DNA of 11,015 nt, taken from assembly GCA_964585585.1 (NCBI GenBank), contig CAZPEL010000032.1, positions 1 through 11,015 on the forward strand. Direction: 5' to 3'. This stretch comes from CAZNAQ01 sp964585585 (GTDB lineage: Bacteria; Patescibacteriota; Patescibacteriia; Patescibacteriales; JAGXOH01). Both the position numbers and the translations under genes were made by a program. The notes beneath the pieces are model-generated. The model was given only the letters and a program-made list of their open reading frames with translations. It ran no database searches and had not been told where the DNA came from. This document shows positions 1 to 7,139 of the stretch, in pieces (position 1 is the first letter of the stretch; every line of letters starts with the position of its first letter).

Positions 1-3
1 CGG

Positions 4-34
4 TTGAAAATGCAAAACTAATACTTAGTATAAA
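4..34 (+). promoter_or_regulatory. candidate promoter of tsaD
   Basis: TTGAAA at 4-9 and TATAAA at 29-34, 19 bases apart, lie just before the tsaD start at 58. The spacing is slightly long; shifting the -10 to AGTATA (27-32) gives 17. No Shine-Dalgarno sequence is visible between this and the ATG. The stretch is AT-rich, so chance matches are easy. Confidence 0.35.
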
Positions 35-57
35 TAATTTTTCTAATCAAGTCAAGT

Positions 58-1101
58 ATGAAAATCTTGGGAATAGAGACCAGTTGCGACGAGACCGCCG
101 CCTCCGTGATCCGGGGAAAAGGAGATAAACTTCAAGTCCTTTCCAGTGTTATCTCCTCTCAAATAGAAGTTCACCGAAAATACGGGGGAGTGGTTCCGGA
201 AGTGGCCGCCAGACAACATGTTTTGAATATTTTGCCGGTGCTTAATGAGAGTTTGGAAAAGACCGGAATAAAAAAAGATAAGGCCTCCAAGGACCTGGAT
301 GCTATTGCCGTGGCCAACGGTCCGGGTCTGATTACTTCTTTGATCGTGGGAGTGGAAACTGCCAAGAGCTTGGCTTTGGCCTGGGATCTACCCCTGGTCG
401 GGATAAACCACATTGAAGGGCATATCTATTCTAATTTTTTAGAGCACGCCGCAGAGATCGAATTCCCGGCTGTGGTTTTGACCGTTTCCGGGGGGCACAC
501 CATGTTGGTTCTTATGAAAGACCATTTTAGCTATGAGATCTTGGGAGAAACCCGGGATGATGCCGCCGGCGAGGCCTTTGACAAAGCGGCCCAGTTATTG
601 GATATCGGCTACCCCGGTGGCCCGGTGGTAGCCCTAAAAGCGGCTGAATTTAAAAAGAAAGGGAGGGCTTCGGACATTGAATTTCCCAGACCCATGCTCC
701 GGAACCGGGATTTTGATTTTTCTTTTTCCGGGCTTAAGACCTCGCTTTTGTATAAGATCCAAAAGGATCCGGATTGGCAAAAAAGAATTTCAGAGTATTG
801 TTACGGGTTCCAAGAGGCGATAGTGGAGGTGCTTTCTCAAAAAACAATCCGGGCCGCCCGGGAAAAAGGCGCCAAGACGGTCCTGCTTTCCGGAGGGGTT
901 TCGGCCAATACCGAATTGAAAGGGCAATTGCAAAAGAGTGTCTCCGAGAAGCTGCCCCGAGCCAAGTTTTTTTCTCCAAGTCCGGAATATACCACTGACA
1001 ACGCCGCCATGGTCGCGGCCGCCGGTTATTATCGTGCTTTACATCAGAAAACTTCAAGCTGGCCAGAAGTAAAGGCCAACTGCAACTCCGAGCTTGAATA
1101 A
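58..1101 (+). CDS. tsaD: tRNA N6-threonylcarbamoyladenosine (t6A37) transferase TsaD
   Basis: TsaD (Kae1/YgjD/Gcp family) transfers the threonylcarbamoyl group from TC-AMP to A37 of tRNAs that read ANN codons. In bacteria it works in the cytoplasm with TsaB and TsaE. The protein is 347 aa, close to the usual 330-345. It opens with the family's MKILGIETSCDETAAS, which fixes the start. The metal-binding His pair is in NHIEGH (H118, H122), followed by VSGGH (143-147), EAFDKAAQLL (172-181), GYPGGP (184-189), FSFSGLKTSL (221-230), LSGGVSAN (277-284) and the last metal ligand in TDNAAM (D314). All ASKHA-fold nucleotide and metal motifs are intact, so it should be active. The last 15 or so residues are a family-nonspecific tail. 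tsaB and tsaE are not in the window. The gene stands alone, with a 300-base spacer before the next gene. The identification is firm. Confidence 0.97.
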   Translation: MKILGIETSCDETAASVIRGKGDKLQVLSSVISSQIEVHRKYGGVVPEVAARQHVLNILPVLNESLEKTGIKKDKASKDLDAIAVANGPGLITSLIVGVETAKSLALAWDLPLVGINHIEGHIYSNFLEHAAEIEFPAVVLTVSGGHTMLVLMKDHFSYEILGETRDDAAGEAFDKAAQLLDIGYPGGPVVALKAAEFKKKGRASDIEFPRPMLRNRDFDFSFSGLKTSLLYKIQKDPDWQKRISEYCYGFQEAIVEVLSQKTIRAAREKGAKTVLLSGGVSANTELKGQLQKSVSEKLPRAKFFSPSPEYTTDNAAMVAAAGYYRALHQKTSSWPEVKANCNSELE

Positions 1102-1402
1102 GTTCAACCACATTTCAGACATCGATCTCGATACCCAAAATGAAAATTATACAAAAAATCAATCAGGATAAGCACCAAATTCCAAGCACCAATAATCAAA
1201 TAAGCACCAAATTTCAATAATCAATAGTAAATAGTGAACAGTCAACAGTAAATTGGTGCTTGCTCCGATTGGTGTTTTGTTTATTGGATAAATTCCGTAA
1301 ATTTAGCTTTAAATAATATTTTATTCAGGATAATAAGAACTTTGACCTTTTGCCTTAAATTTGCTATTCTAACTTCAAAATTCTAACTTCTAACTTCAAT
1401 CT
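1102..1402. repeat. spacer with AAGCACCAA inverted/direct repeats
   Basis: This 301-base spacer holds no gene I can support. It contains three direct copies of an AAGCACCAA word (1170-1181, 1184-1193, 1202-1214) and the inverse copy AAATTGGTGCTT at 1250-1261, followed by ATTGGTG at 1268-1274. Transcribed, it could fold into an imperfect hairpin of about 110 bases. It is not a classical terminator, as it has no GC stem with a U-run. The right end (1342-1370) carries the promoter of the next gene. Confidence 0.6.
1342..1370 (+). promoter_or_regulatory. sigma70-type promoter of the GGDEF-domain gene
   Basis: TTGACC at 1342-1347, a 17-base spacer, then TATTCT at 1365-1370 preceded by TGC (an extended -10). 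The expected transcription start is near 1377, giving a leader of about 25 bases before the ATG at 1403. No Shine-Dalgarno sequence is visible. The box layout closely resembles the promoter at 8545-8573. Confidence 0.65.
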
Positions 1403-2551
1403 ATGTCCCCTAATAATTTCGAAAATTTTCCCGCCAACCCCGAGGATTATACTCAAAGACAAGAGGACCTTTTACGCCAGGACCTGGAAAAGGAATTTGA
1501 CGAAGAGAACCAGGACCTAAAAGAGGACCTGAGCCAAGAAAAATACGAAAAGAAAAAGCAGAAATGGGTGGAAGAGGAAATGGAAAAATCCCGGGATCTG
1601 GAGGATTCCAACCAAAGAACGGAAAAGGCCATCTCCGAAGAAAAAGAAGCCCGAATAGATAGCGTTACCAAGCTGGAGAGAAGAGAGTGGCTATATAAAA
1701 ACATGAACCAAAAAGTGAAAGAGCTGTTGGATGTAGAGGATTATGCGGAGGCTGACAAGTGGATCCGGAAATTCCAAGAAGCTTCGCCGGAGGATTTCCG
1801 GGATGACCGGGATCCGGCGGTTATGATGGCCGATGTTTCCTATCTTAATTTGGTCAATCGGGCCGGTCATGAACATGGAGATGAATTATTGGACAAGGCC
1901 GGTAAGTCCTTGCGCGAGTTGGAAGACACTAAGGGGTTTCGGCATGGCGGAGATGAGTTAACCGCTATCTTTGAAAACAGCCAAGAGGTTTCGGAAAAAA
2001 CCCGGCAAATAGAGGATAATTTTGAAAGCCAAAATATAAAGGCCTTGGAAAATAAGTACGGTCTTAAGCCCAAAATAGATGTGGCCACCGCCTCCTTTTC
2101 CGAGTCCTTGCAGGTTATGAAAGAGGTTTTGGAAGACGAAGAGGCCTTGGAATATGTTCGCAAAAAGGATCCTTTAAGAGCATTCAATGATATATGGGTG
2201 GAAATAGCCGATAAAAGGGCTTTTCAAAATAAGGCCCGGGATAGGATCAAAGTATTGATGGATAAATACGAGAACAGCCCCGAGATCTATAAAAAAATAA
2301 AGAATTATCTCCATAAAGGGGCTTATGAGATCAGTGATCGAAAAATAGAGGAATTGTTGGAATATCGTCGGCAAGGTCAAGAAAAGGAGGTGGACCGGGA
2401 AATAGAGGAATTTTTGGAGCGCAACCGAGAAAATGGCTTGGAAGACTTGAGAAAACAAGAGGAAGAGGCCGGGAGCGAGGGCGAAGATGAGCTGGACGAG
2501 GCCAAAATGAAAAGGATCAAGGCCGAGGCCATGTATGAGATTGTAAAATAA
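1403..2551 (+). CDS. soluble coiled-coil protein with divergent GGDEF domain
   Basis: GGDEF domains make cyclic di-GMP from two GTP, or bind GTP or c-di-GMP as sensors when degenerate. The protein is 382 aa, very rich in Glu, Lys and Asp, with no signal peptide or membrane segment. Residues 14-85 look like a charged coiled coil. The GGDEF fold starts at DSVTKLERR (86-94, family form D-x-LTGLxNRR). It continues through MADVSYLNLVN (142-152) and GHEHGDELL (155-163) to HGGDELTAIF (181-190), and ends near VATASF (227-232). D144 and D184 match the two metal-binding acids, and N152 and D160 the guanine-binding pair. The usual second Asp is S146, the usual Lys is N149, and the N-to-D spacing is one residue short. 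Residues 310-382 are a second charged helix. Activity is therefore uncertain: it may be a weak cyclase or a nucleotide sensor. It has its own promoter and terminator. The start ATG is the only one giving the full coiled coil; no Shine-Dalgarno sequence supports it. Confidence 0.82.
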   Translation: MSPNNFENFPANPEDYTQRQEDLLRQDLEKEFDEENQDLKEDLSQEKYEKKKQKWVEEEMEKSRDLEDSNQRTEKAISEEKEARIDSVTKLERREWLYKNMNQKVKELLDVEDYAEADKWIRKFQEASPEDFRDDRDPAVMMADVSYLNLVNRAGHEHGDELLDKAGKSLRELEDTKGFRHGGDELTAIFENSQEVSEKTRQIEDNFESQNIKALENKYGLKPKIDVATASFSESLQVMKEVLEDEEALEYVRKKDPLRAFNDIWVEIADKRAFQNKARDRIKVLMDKYENSPEIYKKIKNYLHKGAYEISDRKIEELLEYRRQGQEKEVDREIEEFLERNRENGLEDLRKQEEEAGSEGEDELDEAKMKRIKAEAMYEIVK

Positions 2552-2568
2552 AAGATTCGGGACAATAA

Positions 2569-2599
2569 AAAATCCCCGCCACTTGAGGGCGGGGATTTT
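2569..2599. terminator. bidirectional intrinsic terminator
   Basis: A perfect 12-bp stem, AAAATCCCCGCC (2569-2580) with GGCGGGGATTTT (2588-2599), closes a 7-base loop. A-runs on the left and T-runs on the right let it work on both strands. It lies between the convergent GGDEF gene (ends 2551) and ppsA (ends 2613) and should stop both transcripts. Confidence 0.92.
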
Positions 2600-2612
2600 A
2601 TTATACAGAGAT

Positions 2613-5600
2613 TTATTTTTTCTTTTTTCTTTTGGCCTCGGCTTTGTTCACGATTTGGGTGGTTTTGACCACGGTGGCCGGGATCAGAGAGATACTGTCT
2701 ATGCCGCACTCGACCAGGAATTCGTTGAAGTCCGGGAAGTCGCTCGGGGCCTGGCCGCAGATGCCCACCTTGGTCTTGTGTTTTTTGGCCGCTTGGATCA
2801 ATTGCCGGATCAGCATCTTGACCGATTCGTTCTTTTCATTGGACTGGCCCACTATATGAAGCATATCCCCGGCATCCCGGTCGATGCCCAGGGTGAGTTG
2901 GGTCAGGTCGTTGGATCCGATGGAAAAGCCGTCAAATTCCTTGGCGAATTGCTCGGCCAGGAGGATGTTGGTCGGGATCTCGGCCATAACATAGACCTCC
3001 AGGTGATTCTTGCCCTGCTTTAAACCGTTTTTGGCCATGATCTTTTTCACTTCCTTGCCTTCCTCAATGGTTCGGCAGAAAGGAACCATTATCTTCAAGT
3101 TATTCAGGCCCATATCCTCCCGGACCCGGCGCAGGGCCTCGCATTCCATCTCAAAGGCCGGCAGGAATTCCTCGGAGTAGTAGCGGTTGGCTCCCCGCCA
3201 GCCGATCATGGGGTTGGATTCCTCCGGCTCATAGCCCTCGCCCCCGATCAGGTTGGCGTATTCGTTGCTTTTGAAGTCCGATAATCTCACGATACAGTCC
3301 TTGGGATAGACCGAAGCGGCGATCGTGGCCACGCCCTCGGCCAGTTTTTGGATAAAGAATTCCTTGGTATCCTCAAAACCGCCGGTGATCTCGTCTATCT
3401 TCTTTTTCAATTCCTTGTCCTTGAGTTTCCGGTAGTCCAGCAGGGCCAGCGGATGGATCTTAATATGGTTGTTGATGATGAATTCCAGCCGGGCCAGGCC
3501 GATCCCGTCGTTGGGCACAAAAGAGGAGGGGAAGGCCAGATCCGGCGAGCCCACATTCATCATCATTTGGGTCTGGGGTTTTTTTAGATTCTTGATGTCG
3601 GTTGTGTTTATCTTGTAATCCAATTTACCCTCATAGATATATCCGGTCTCGCCCTGGGAGGCGTCCACGGTTATATCCTCTTTGGTGTTTACTTTTTCCG
3701 AAACATCCCCGGTCCCGACCACGCAGGGAATGCCCAATTCCCGGGAGACTATGGCTGCATGGCAGTTTTTAACTATTATCGGAGTATATTTGGAAGTAAA
3801 GGCCAAATAATTGTGATTGCCCTCAACCGTGATATTATAGACTTTTTCTTTTGTTTTTTTCCGGTCGCTACTGGCCCGCAAGGAGACAAAATCGGAGTCC
3901 AATAAACTTTGGGTTATATTTTTAACCTTTCCTTTTAACAGGGGGAGGATATTGTTTTCGATTTTGTCCTTATCAAGAAGCAGATTTTTGTTGATATAAG
4001 GTTTGATTCGGCCTTTAAAGTTGATCAATTCGGCGATGTCCTCGAACAATTGTTTGGCCGCCAAAAGTTTGACTCCGTTGGTTTGGCGATCATCCTTTGC
4101 CTGTAGTCGATGAGCATATCGGGTCAATTCTTCTATTTTTTCCGGAATTTGGACATTGTAGATATCCCTGTTTCGGGTGACTTGAGGCAGGATATTCAAT
4201 TTTAGGCAGCTAATTATCACTCCTTGCAATAAATTCTCGGACGAGATATAGAGATTGATACGAGATGCTTTTTTATTAAAGCTCCCGTCTCCGTCCATAA
4301 CTCCGGCCAGGAAGGAGCGATTGGCGTCCAGCGGAGCGGATAATAGATGGGTGGTTAAATTATTTTGCCAGCCCTTGAATTTGGTGGCTATTTCTTTGCT
4401 ATAACACCTAAAAGCGGTCGCTTCGCCTTCAACCTCTTTGCCTCTTATCTTTCCCTCCCCCGATTTTTTAGGCGATGTTTTTAATTCTTTTTTAAAGACA
4501 TCTTGAAAGTATTTTTTAACCGTGTTTATAAATTCTTCTTTCTCTGGAGTTTGTTTTTGGATCAGTTGAACTTCTCCATGGGTTTGGGTGAGATAGATGG
4601 AACCGTCGGTTAAAATAGCGCCCCAGAGGTAGGCCAATTTAGCGGATATGTTTTTGGTGTCGGGGGTGGGGAGATTGTCGGCCGCCAATACCATATCCTT
4701 GTTTTTCAGGATCTTTTCTATTTGTTCTTCTATTAGGGTTCGATTGTTCAAGGTTACGAATCTGTGGTCCGGGGTGACGTGTAGATAATTGTCGCTGTTT
4801 CTGCCGGTTTGGGAAAAATTGACTTTAATGGTTTCTGAATTTCTGTTCATAACATCCACGATCGCTCTCCATTCTATCTTGCCGGTTTCTTTGTTTAGAG
4901 AAGGGGTTCTTATACCTTCCTTGATGTGTTTTTTGGTGATTTGCTTTATTTTTAAAAACCCTTTGTCGGTCAGTATGGGGGTATCCCCGGAAAAACAGGT
5001 CCTCCCCCCTTTATCGGTTACGATGGCGGAAGCTATTTTCATGATCGGCTCCCAGTCCGGGTCGGTCATATCGGTTACCAGAACTTCGCCCTTTTTGAAT
5101 TTTTTGATATCCTCCAGGTCCATTATTTTGTGAGCGGTGCCGTTGCCGATCTTGTCGCCCACACTTTGGCCGGTGGTGATGGTATCACCGGATCCTTCCA
5201 ACTCGTATCTCTCGATCACATTCTTGTCCTTGACGCTATTGACCGTCTCCGGCCGGGCCTGGATGATGTAAAGCTTGTTCTCCTTGCCGTCCAGAGCCCA
5301 TTCCATATCCATGGGGGTCTTGTAATGTTTTTCTATCATCACCGCCCATTCAGCCAATTTCTTCACATCCTCATCGGTTATGGATTGTTTTTCCTGGTCC
5401 TTTTTATTTACTTTTATATCCTTGGTCGGGTTAGTGGCGCTGTTGTTATAGATCATTTTTAGGGATTTGGCCCCGATGGATCGGGAGATTATGGCATTGG
5501 TCGGTTTAAAGACCCAGAATTCGTCCGGGTTAACTTTTCCTTGGACTATGTTTTCGCCCAGTCCGTAAATGGAGTTGACCAGGACCACATTTTCAAAACC

Positions 5601-6230
5601 GGATTCGGTGTCCAGGCTGAACATAACACCGCTGGAGGCCAGGTCGGAGCGGATCATTTTTTGCACCCCGACCGACAGGGCAATGTCAAAATGGTCAAAA
5701 TCCTTGTCCTCCCGGTAAGAGATGGCCCGATTGGTAAAAAGGGAAGCGATACATTTTTTAATAGCTTTTTGCAGGTGTACTTCACCTTTGATATTCAAAT
5801 AGGTTTCCTGCTGGCCGGCAAAAGAAGCGTCCGGCAGATCCTCGGCCGTGGCTGAAGAGCGGACCGCCACATCCAAGTTTTTGACTCCGGATTGTTTGGA
5901 AAGCTCTTTATAGGCCTTTTTGATCTCGTCTTTCAGGTCCTGGGGCACATCGGCTTTCAGTATTAGGTTTCTGACCTTCTCCCCGCGTTTGTAGAGGTCG
6001 TTAACATCACTGGGGTCCAGACCTTCCAGGGCCTGCCGGATCTTTTTCTTGAGTCCGGCCTTTTCCATAAAGTGGTCGTAGGCGTCGGCGGTGGTGGCGA
6101 AGCCGTTGGGTACCCGGACTCCGCTTTTCTTGAGTTTGCTGTACATTTCGCCCAGGGACGCGTTCTTCCCGCCCACTTTGGGCACATCCTTATTGGAAAG
6201 CTCGTCAAAGAATTTTATGAATTTACTCAT
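2613..6230 (-). CDS. ppsA: phosphoenolpyruvate synthase, interrupted by an intein
   Basis: PEP synthase converts pyruvate, ATP and water to PEP, AMP and phosphate, the entry step of gluconeogenesis from pyruvate. The precursor is 1205 aa. Residues 412-822 are an intein, leaving 794 aa, the size of known PpsA. Order: ATP-grasp nucleotide domain (about 1-345, with VRSSATAEDLPDASFAGQQE at 123-142, SSGVMFS at 199-205 and QARPETV at 324-330); the swivelling phospho-His domain (about 380-411 plus 823-865), where GGRT (408-411) joins CHAAIVSREL (823-832) and H824 is the phosphoacceptor; then the PEP/pyruvate TIM barrel (about 900-1195) with GIGLARLEF (909-917), RLSDFKSNEY (982-991), WRGANRYY (1011-1018), SIGSNDLTQL (1103-1112) and GICGQAPSD (1156-1164), whose C1158 is the catalytic Cys. 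All catalytic parts are present, so activity should depend on splicing. The Lys-rich end (KRKKKK) is not a family feature. The start is the canonical MSKFIKFFDELS; no Shine-Dalgarno sequence is visible. Confidence 0.97.
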   Translation of the reverse strand: MSKFIKFFDELSNKDVPKVGGKNASLGEMYSKLKKSGVRVPNGFATTADAYDHFMEKAGLKKKIRQALEGLDPSDVNDLYKRGEKVRNLILKADVPQDLKDEIKKAYKELSKQSGVKNLDVAVRSSATAEDLPDASFAGQQETYLNIKGEVHLQKAIKKCIASLFTNRAISYREDKDFDHFDIALSVGVQKMIRSDLASSGVMFSLDTESGFENVVLVNSIYGLGENIVQGKVNPDEFWVFKPTNAIISRSIGAKSLKMIYNNSATNPTKDIKVNKKDQEKQSITDEDVKKLAEWAVMIEKHYKTPMDMEWALDGKENKLYIIQARPETVNSVKDKNVIERYELEGSGDTITTGQSVGDKIGNGTAHKIMDLEDIKKFKKGEVLVTDMTDPDWEPIMKIASAIVTDKGGRTCFSGDTPILTDKGFLKIKQITKKHIKEGIRTPSLNKETGKIEWRAIVDVMNRNSETIKVNFSQTGRNSDNYLHVTPDHRFVTLNNRTLIEEQIEKILKNKDMVLAADNLPTPDTKNISAKLAYLWGAILTDGSIYLTQTHGEVQLIQKQTPEKEEFINTVKKYFQDVFKKELKTSPKKSGEGKIRGKEVEGEATAFRCYSKEIATKFKGWQNNLTTHLLSAPLDANRSFLAGVMDGDGSFNKKASRINLYISSENLLQGVIISCLKLNILPQVTRNRDIYNVQIPEKIEELTRYAHRLQAKDDRQTNGVKLLAAKQLFEDIAELINFKGRIKPYINKNLLLDKDKIENNILPLLKGKVKNITQSLLDSDFVSLRASSDRKKTKEKVYNITVEGNHNYLAFTSKYTPIIVKNCHAAIVSRELGIPCVVGTGDVSEKVNTKEDITVDASQGETGYIYEGKLDYKINTTDIKNLKKPQTQMMMNVGSPDLAFPSSFVPNDGIGLARLEFIINNHIKIHPLALLDYRKLKDKELKKKIDEITGGFEDTKEFFIQKLAEGVATIAASVYPKDCIVRLSDFKSNEYANLIGGEGYEPEESNPMIGWRGANRYYSEEFLPAFEMECEALRRVREDMGLNNLKIMVPFCRTIEEGKEVKKIMAKNGLKQGKNHLEVYVMAEIPTNILLAEQFAKEFDGFSIGSNDLTQLTLGIDRDAGDMLHIVGQSNEKNESVKMLIRQLIQAAKKHKTKVGICGQAPSDFPDFNEFLVECGIDSISLIPATVVKTTQIVNKAEAKRKKKK
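3765..4997 (-). mobile_element. intein with LAGLIDADG homing endonuclease in PpsA
   Basis: This in-frame 411-residue insert (precursor residues 412-822) should excise itself from PpsA by protein splicing. It starts with C412 in CFSGDTPIL (block A). Block B is LHVTPDHRF (483-491), with T486 and H489 in the TxxH arrangement. Two endonuclease motifs follow: LWGAILTDGS (535-544, acid D542) and LAGVMDGDGS (641-650, acid D648). Block F is VYNITVEGNHNYLAF (797-811), with H806. The end is IIVKN (818-822) followed by C823 as the first C-extein residue. Splicing and homing residues look intact, except that the penultimate residue is K821 where most inteins have His. The length fits a full intein with a DOD-type endonuclease. 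It sits exactly between T411 and C823 of the phospho-His motif, a highly conserved site that suits a homing element. From memory, methanogen PEP synthase inteins occupy the same motif. Confidence 0.95.
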
Positions 6231-6257
6231 AGGATTGTTGTATTAAAATTTTATCAT

Positions 6258-6287
6258 ATTATAGTATTCCAATCAGTGATCAGTCAT
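6258..6287 (-). promoter_or_regulatory. candidate promoter of ppsA
   Basis: Read on the minus strand: ATGACT (6282-6287), an 18-base spacer, then a perfect TATAAT (6258-6263). Transcription would start near 6251, about 20 bases before the ATG at 6230. The -10 is strong and the -35 is weak (4 of 6). Confidence 0.5.
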
Positions 6288-6310
6288 TAGTTCAGTCAAT
6301 TCTGAAAAAT

Positions 6311-6440
6311 TCAAAAATCAAAATGCAAAATGCAAAATGACCCCGTAAAGCTCCGCCACGGGACAGGCAAAGAAAAATTCAAAATAAATTTACATTTTTA
6401 ATTTGTCGTTTTGATTTTTGATTTTTGCATTTTGCATTTG
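6311..6440. repeat. interspersed repeat, copy A (AT-rich arms, CCCCGT hairpin core)
   Basis: The left arm (6311-6339) is built of CAAAATGC-type words. The core hairpin is CCCCGT...ACGGGA (6341-6362) with AAAGCTCCGCC as loop. The right arm (6404-6440) carries the inverse words GCATTTTG, so the whole unit is an imperfect palindrome of about 130 bases. It ends two bases past the stop codon of the downstream membrane-protein gene. Bases 6333-6383 are identical to 6846-6896 (copy B). Confidence 0.85.
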
Positions 6441-6442
6441 AC

Positions 6443-6763
6443 CTATAAGTTGAATTTCTCGCTCCACTCATACACAAACGGGATCTTGAACCATTCTCCG
6501 TTCAGGGTCTTTACGATGCTGATCACTGCCACTATTATCAGGACCAGGGACAGGATCCAGCCGATGAACGGAATGATGGTCAGGAAGCTGATAACAAAAA
6601 GGACCAACCCCTGTTTGGCATGGAACTGGGCGAATTCCGAATCCCTTTTTAAAAGCAGGGGGACCAGGAACAAGATCCATAAATAAGATAGGGCGGAAAC
6701 CGCTTTGTTTAGTTCCACATCCAGCTTTTTAGAATTTTTGGAATTGGTGTTTTTTTTGGGCAT
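6443..6763 (-). CDS. small DUF4870-like integral membrane protein
   Basis: The protein is 106 aa and its function is unknown; the family lies in bacterial inner membranes. A Lys/Asn-rich cytoplasmic head (1-13) precedes a first hydrophobic segment (about 22-38, ALSYLWILFLVPLLL). A short polar loop with the family-typical FAQFHAKQGL (44-53) follows, then two more hydrophobic segments (about 53-85) separated at PFIGWIL, and a C-terminal NGEWFKIPFVYEW (88-100). This order of HAKQGL, PFIGW and a GE-aromatic-k-iP tail is characteristic of DUF4870/UPF0132-type proteins. The start ATG at 6763 is supported by a good promoter about 36 bases upstream. The gene is alone, bracketed by repeat copies A and B in the same orientation. 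The family assignment is from pattern memory. Confidence 0.85.
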   Translation of the reverse strand: MPKKNTNSKNSKKLDVELNKAVSALSYLWILFLVPLLLKRDSEFAQFHAKQGLVLFVISFLTIIPFIGWILSLVLIIVAVISIVKTLNGEWFKIPFVYEWSEKFNL

Positions 6764-6798
6764 AATTTTTGCGCTTGATTAATTTTTAAATTTCTTTT

Positions 6799-6827
6799 AT
6801 TATAGCATAAAGCCATAGACAATTCAA
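6799..6827 (-). promoter_or_regulatory. promoter of the DUF4870-like gene
   Basis: On the minus strand: TTGAAT (6822-6827), 17 bases, then a perfect TATAAT (6799-6804) preceded by TGC (extended -10). Transcription should start near 6792. The -35 lies in the left arm of repeat copy B, so the repeat may have supplied part of the promoter. Confidence 0.65.
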
Positions 6828-6928
6828 AAATCAAAAATCAAATCTCAAAATGACCCCGTAAAGCTCCGCCACGGGACAGGCAAAGAAAAATTCAAATTTC
6901 TTTTTGATTTTTGATTTTTGCATTTTGA
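6821..6928. repeat. interspersed repeat, copy B
   Basis: This has the same structure as copy A: a left arm of CAAAAATC words (6822-6852), a hairpin core CCCCGT...ACGGGA (6853-6874), and a right arm ending GATTTTTGCATTTTGA. It shares a perfect 51-base block (6846-6896) with copy A. It lies upstream of the DUF4870-like gene and just before the hairpin leader of the first tRNA-Leu. Confidence 0.85.
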
Positions 6929-6941
6929 GTTTTACATTACA

Positions 6942-7004
6942 CCCCCGCCGTTTCGCGAACAGCGGGGTTCGCGGGACAAGCTACATTGAAAATTTTTAAT
7001 TATC
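6942..7004. repeat. GC-hairpin leader repeat, copy 1 (before tRNA-Leu CAG)
   Basis: The hairpin is CCCCGC (6943-6948) with GCGGGG (6962-6967) around a TTTCGCGAA-centred palindrome. A conserved tail follows, GGACAAGCTACATTGAAA then ATTTTTAATTATCT. The hairpin and tail recur before the second tRNA-Leu (9804-9866), and the hairpin with the start of the tail recurs at 9682-9729. Possible roles are terminator, recombination site or tRNA leader; the sequence does not decide. Confidence 0.75.
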
Positions 7005-7010
7005 TATTTG

Positions 7011-7037
7011 CATTTTGATTTTTGCATTTTGATTTTT
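7011..7037. repeat. left arm of inverted repeat bracketing tRNA-Leu(CAG)
   Basis: This 27-base arm of CATTTTGATTTTTGC words ends 5 bases before the tRNA. Its reverse complement matches 7140-7166 at 26 of 27 positions, placing the tRNA gene in the loop of a long AT-rich stem. Confidence 0.8.
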
Positions 7038-7042
7038 ATATC

Positions 7043-7126
7043 GCGGATGTGGCGGAATTGGTAGACGCGCATGATTCAGGATCATGTGGAGTTATCTCCG
7101 TGTGGGTTCAAATCCCACCATCCGCA
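7043..7126 (+). tRNA. tRNA-Leu (anticodon CAG)
   Basis: Acceptor stem GCGGATG (7043-7049) pairs with CATCCGC (7119-7125), with discriminator A at 7126. The anticodon stem is CATGA/TCATG (7070-7074, 7082-7086) around loop TTCAGGA, giving anticodon CAG (7077-7079), which reads CUG. The long variable arm GGAG-TTAT-CTCC marks a class II tRNA (Leu). The T arm is GTGGG-TTCAAAT-CCCAC (7102-7118). CCA is not encoded and must be added after transcription. All stems pair fully. Confidence 0.96.
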
Positions 7127-7139
7127 CTATTTTAAAATC

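Noticed and set aside
1102..1402. Small RNA or riboswitch in the spacer before the GGDEF gene
   Set aside because: The only structure comes from AAGCACCAA repeats in direct and inverse order. It lies mostly upstream of the predicted transcription start and matches no riboswitch pattern I know.
2583..3023. Plus-strand open frame opposite the end of ppsA
   Set aside because: It overlaps the terminator and the conserved PEP synthase barrel motifs on the other strand. It is a shadow of codon bias.
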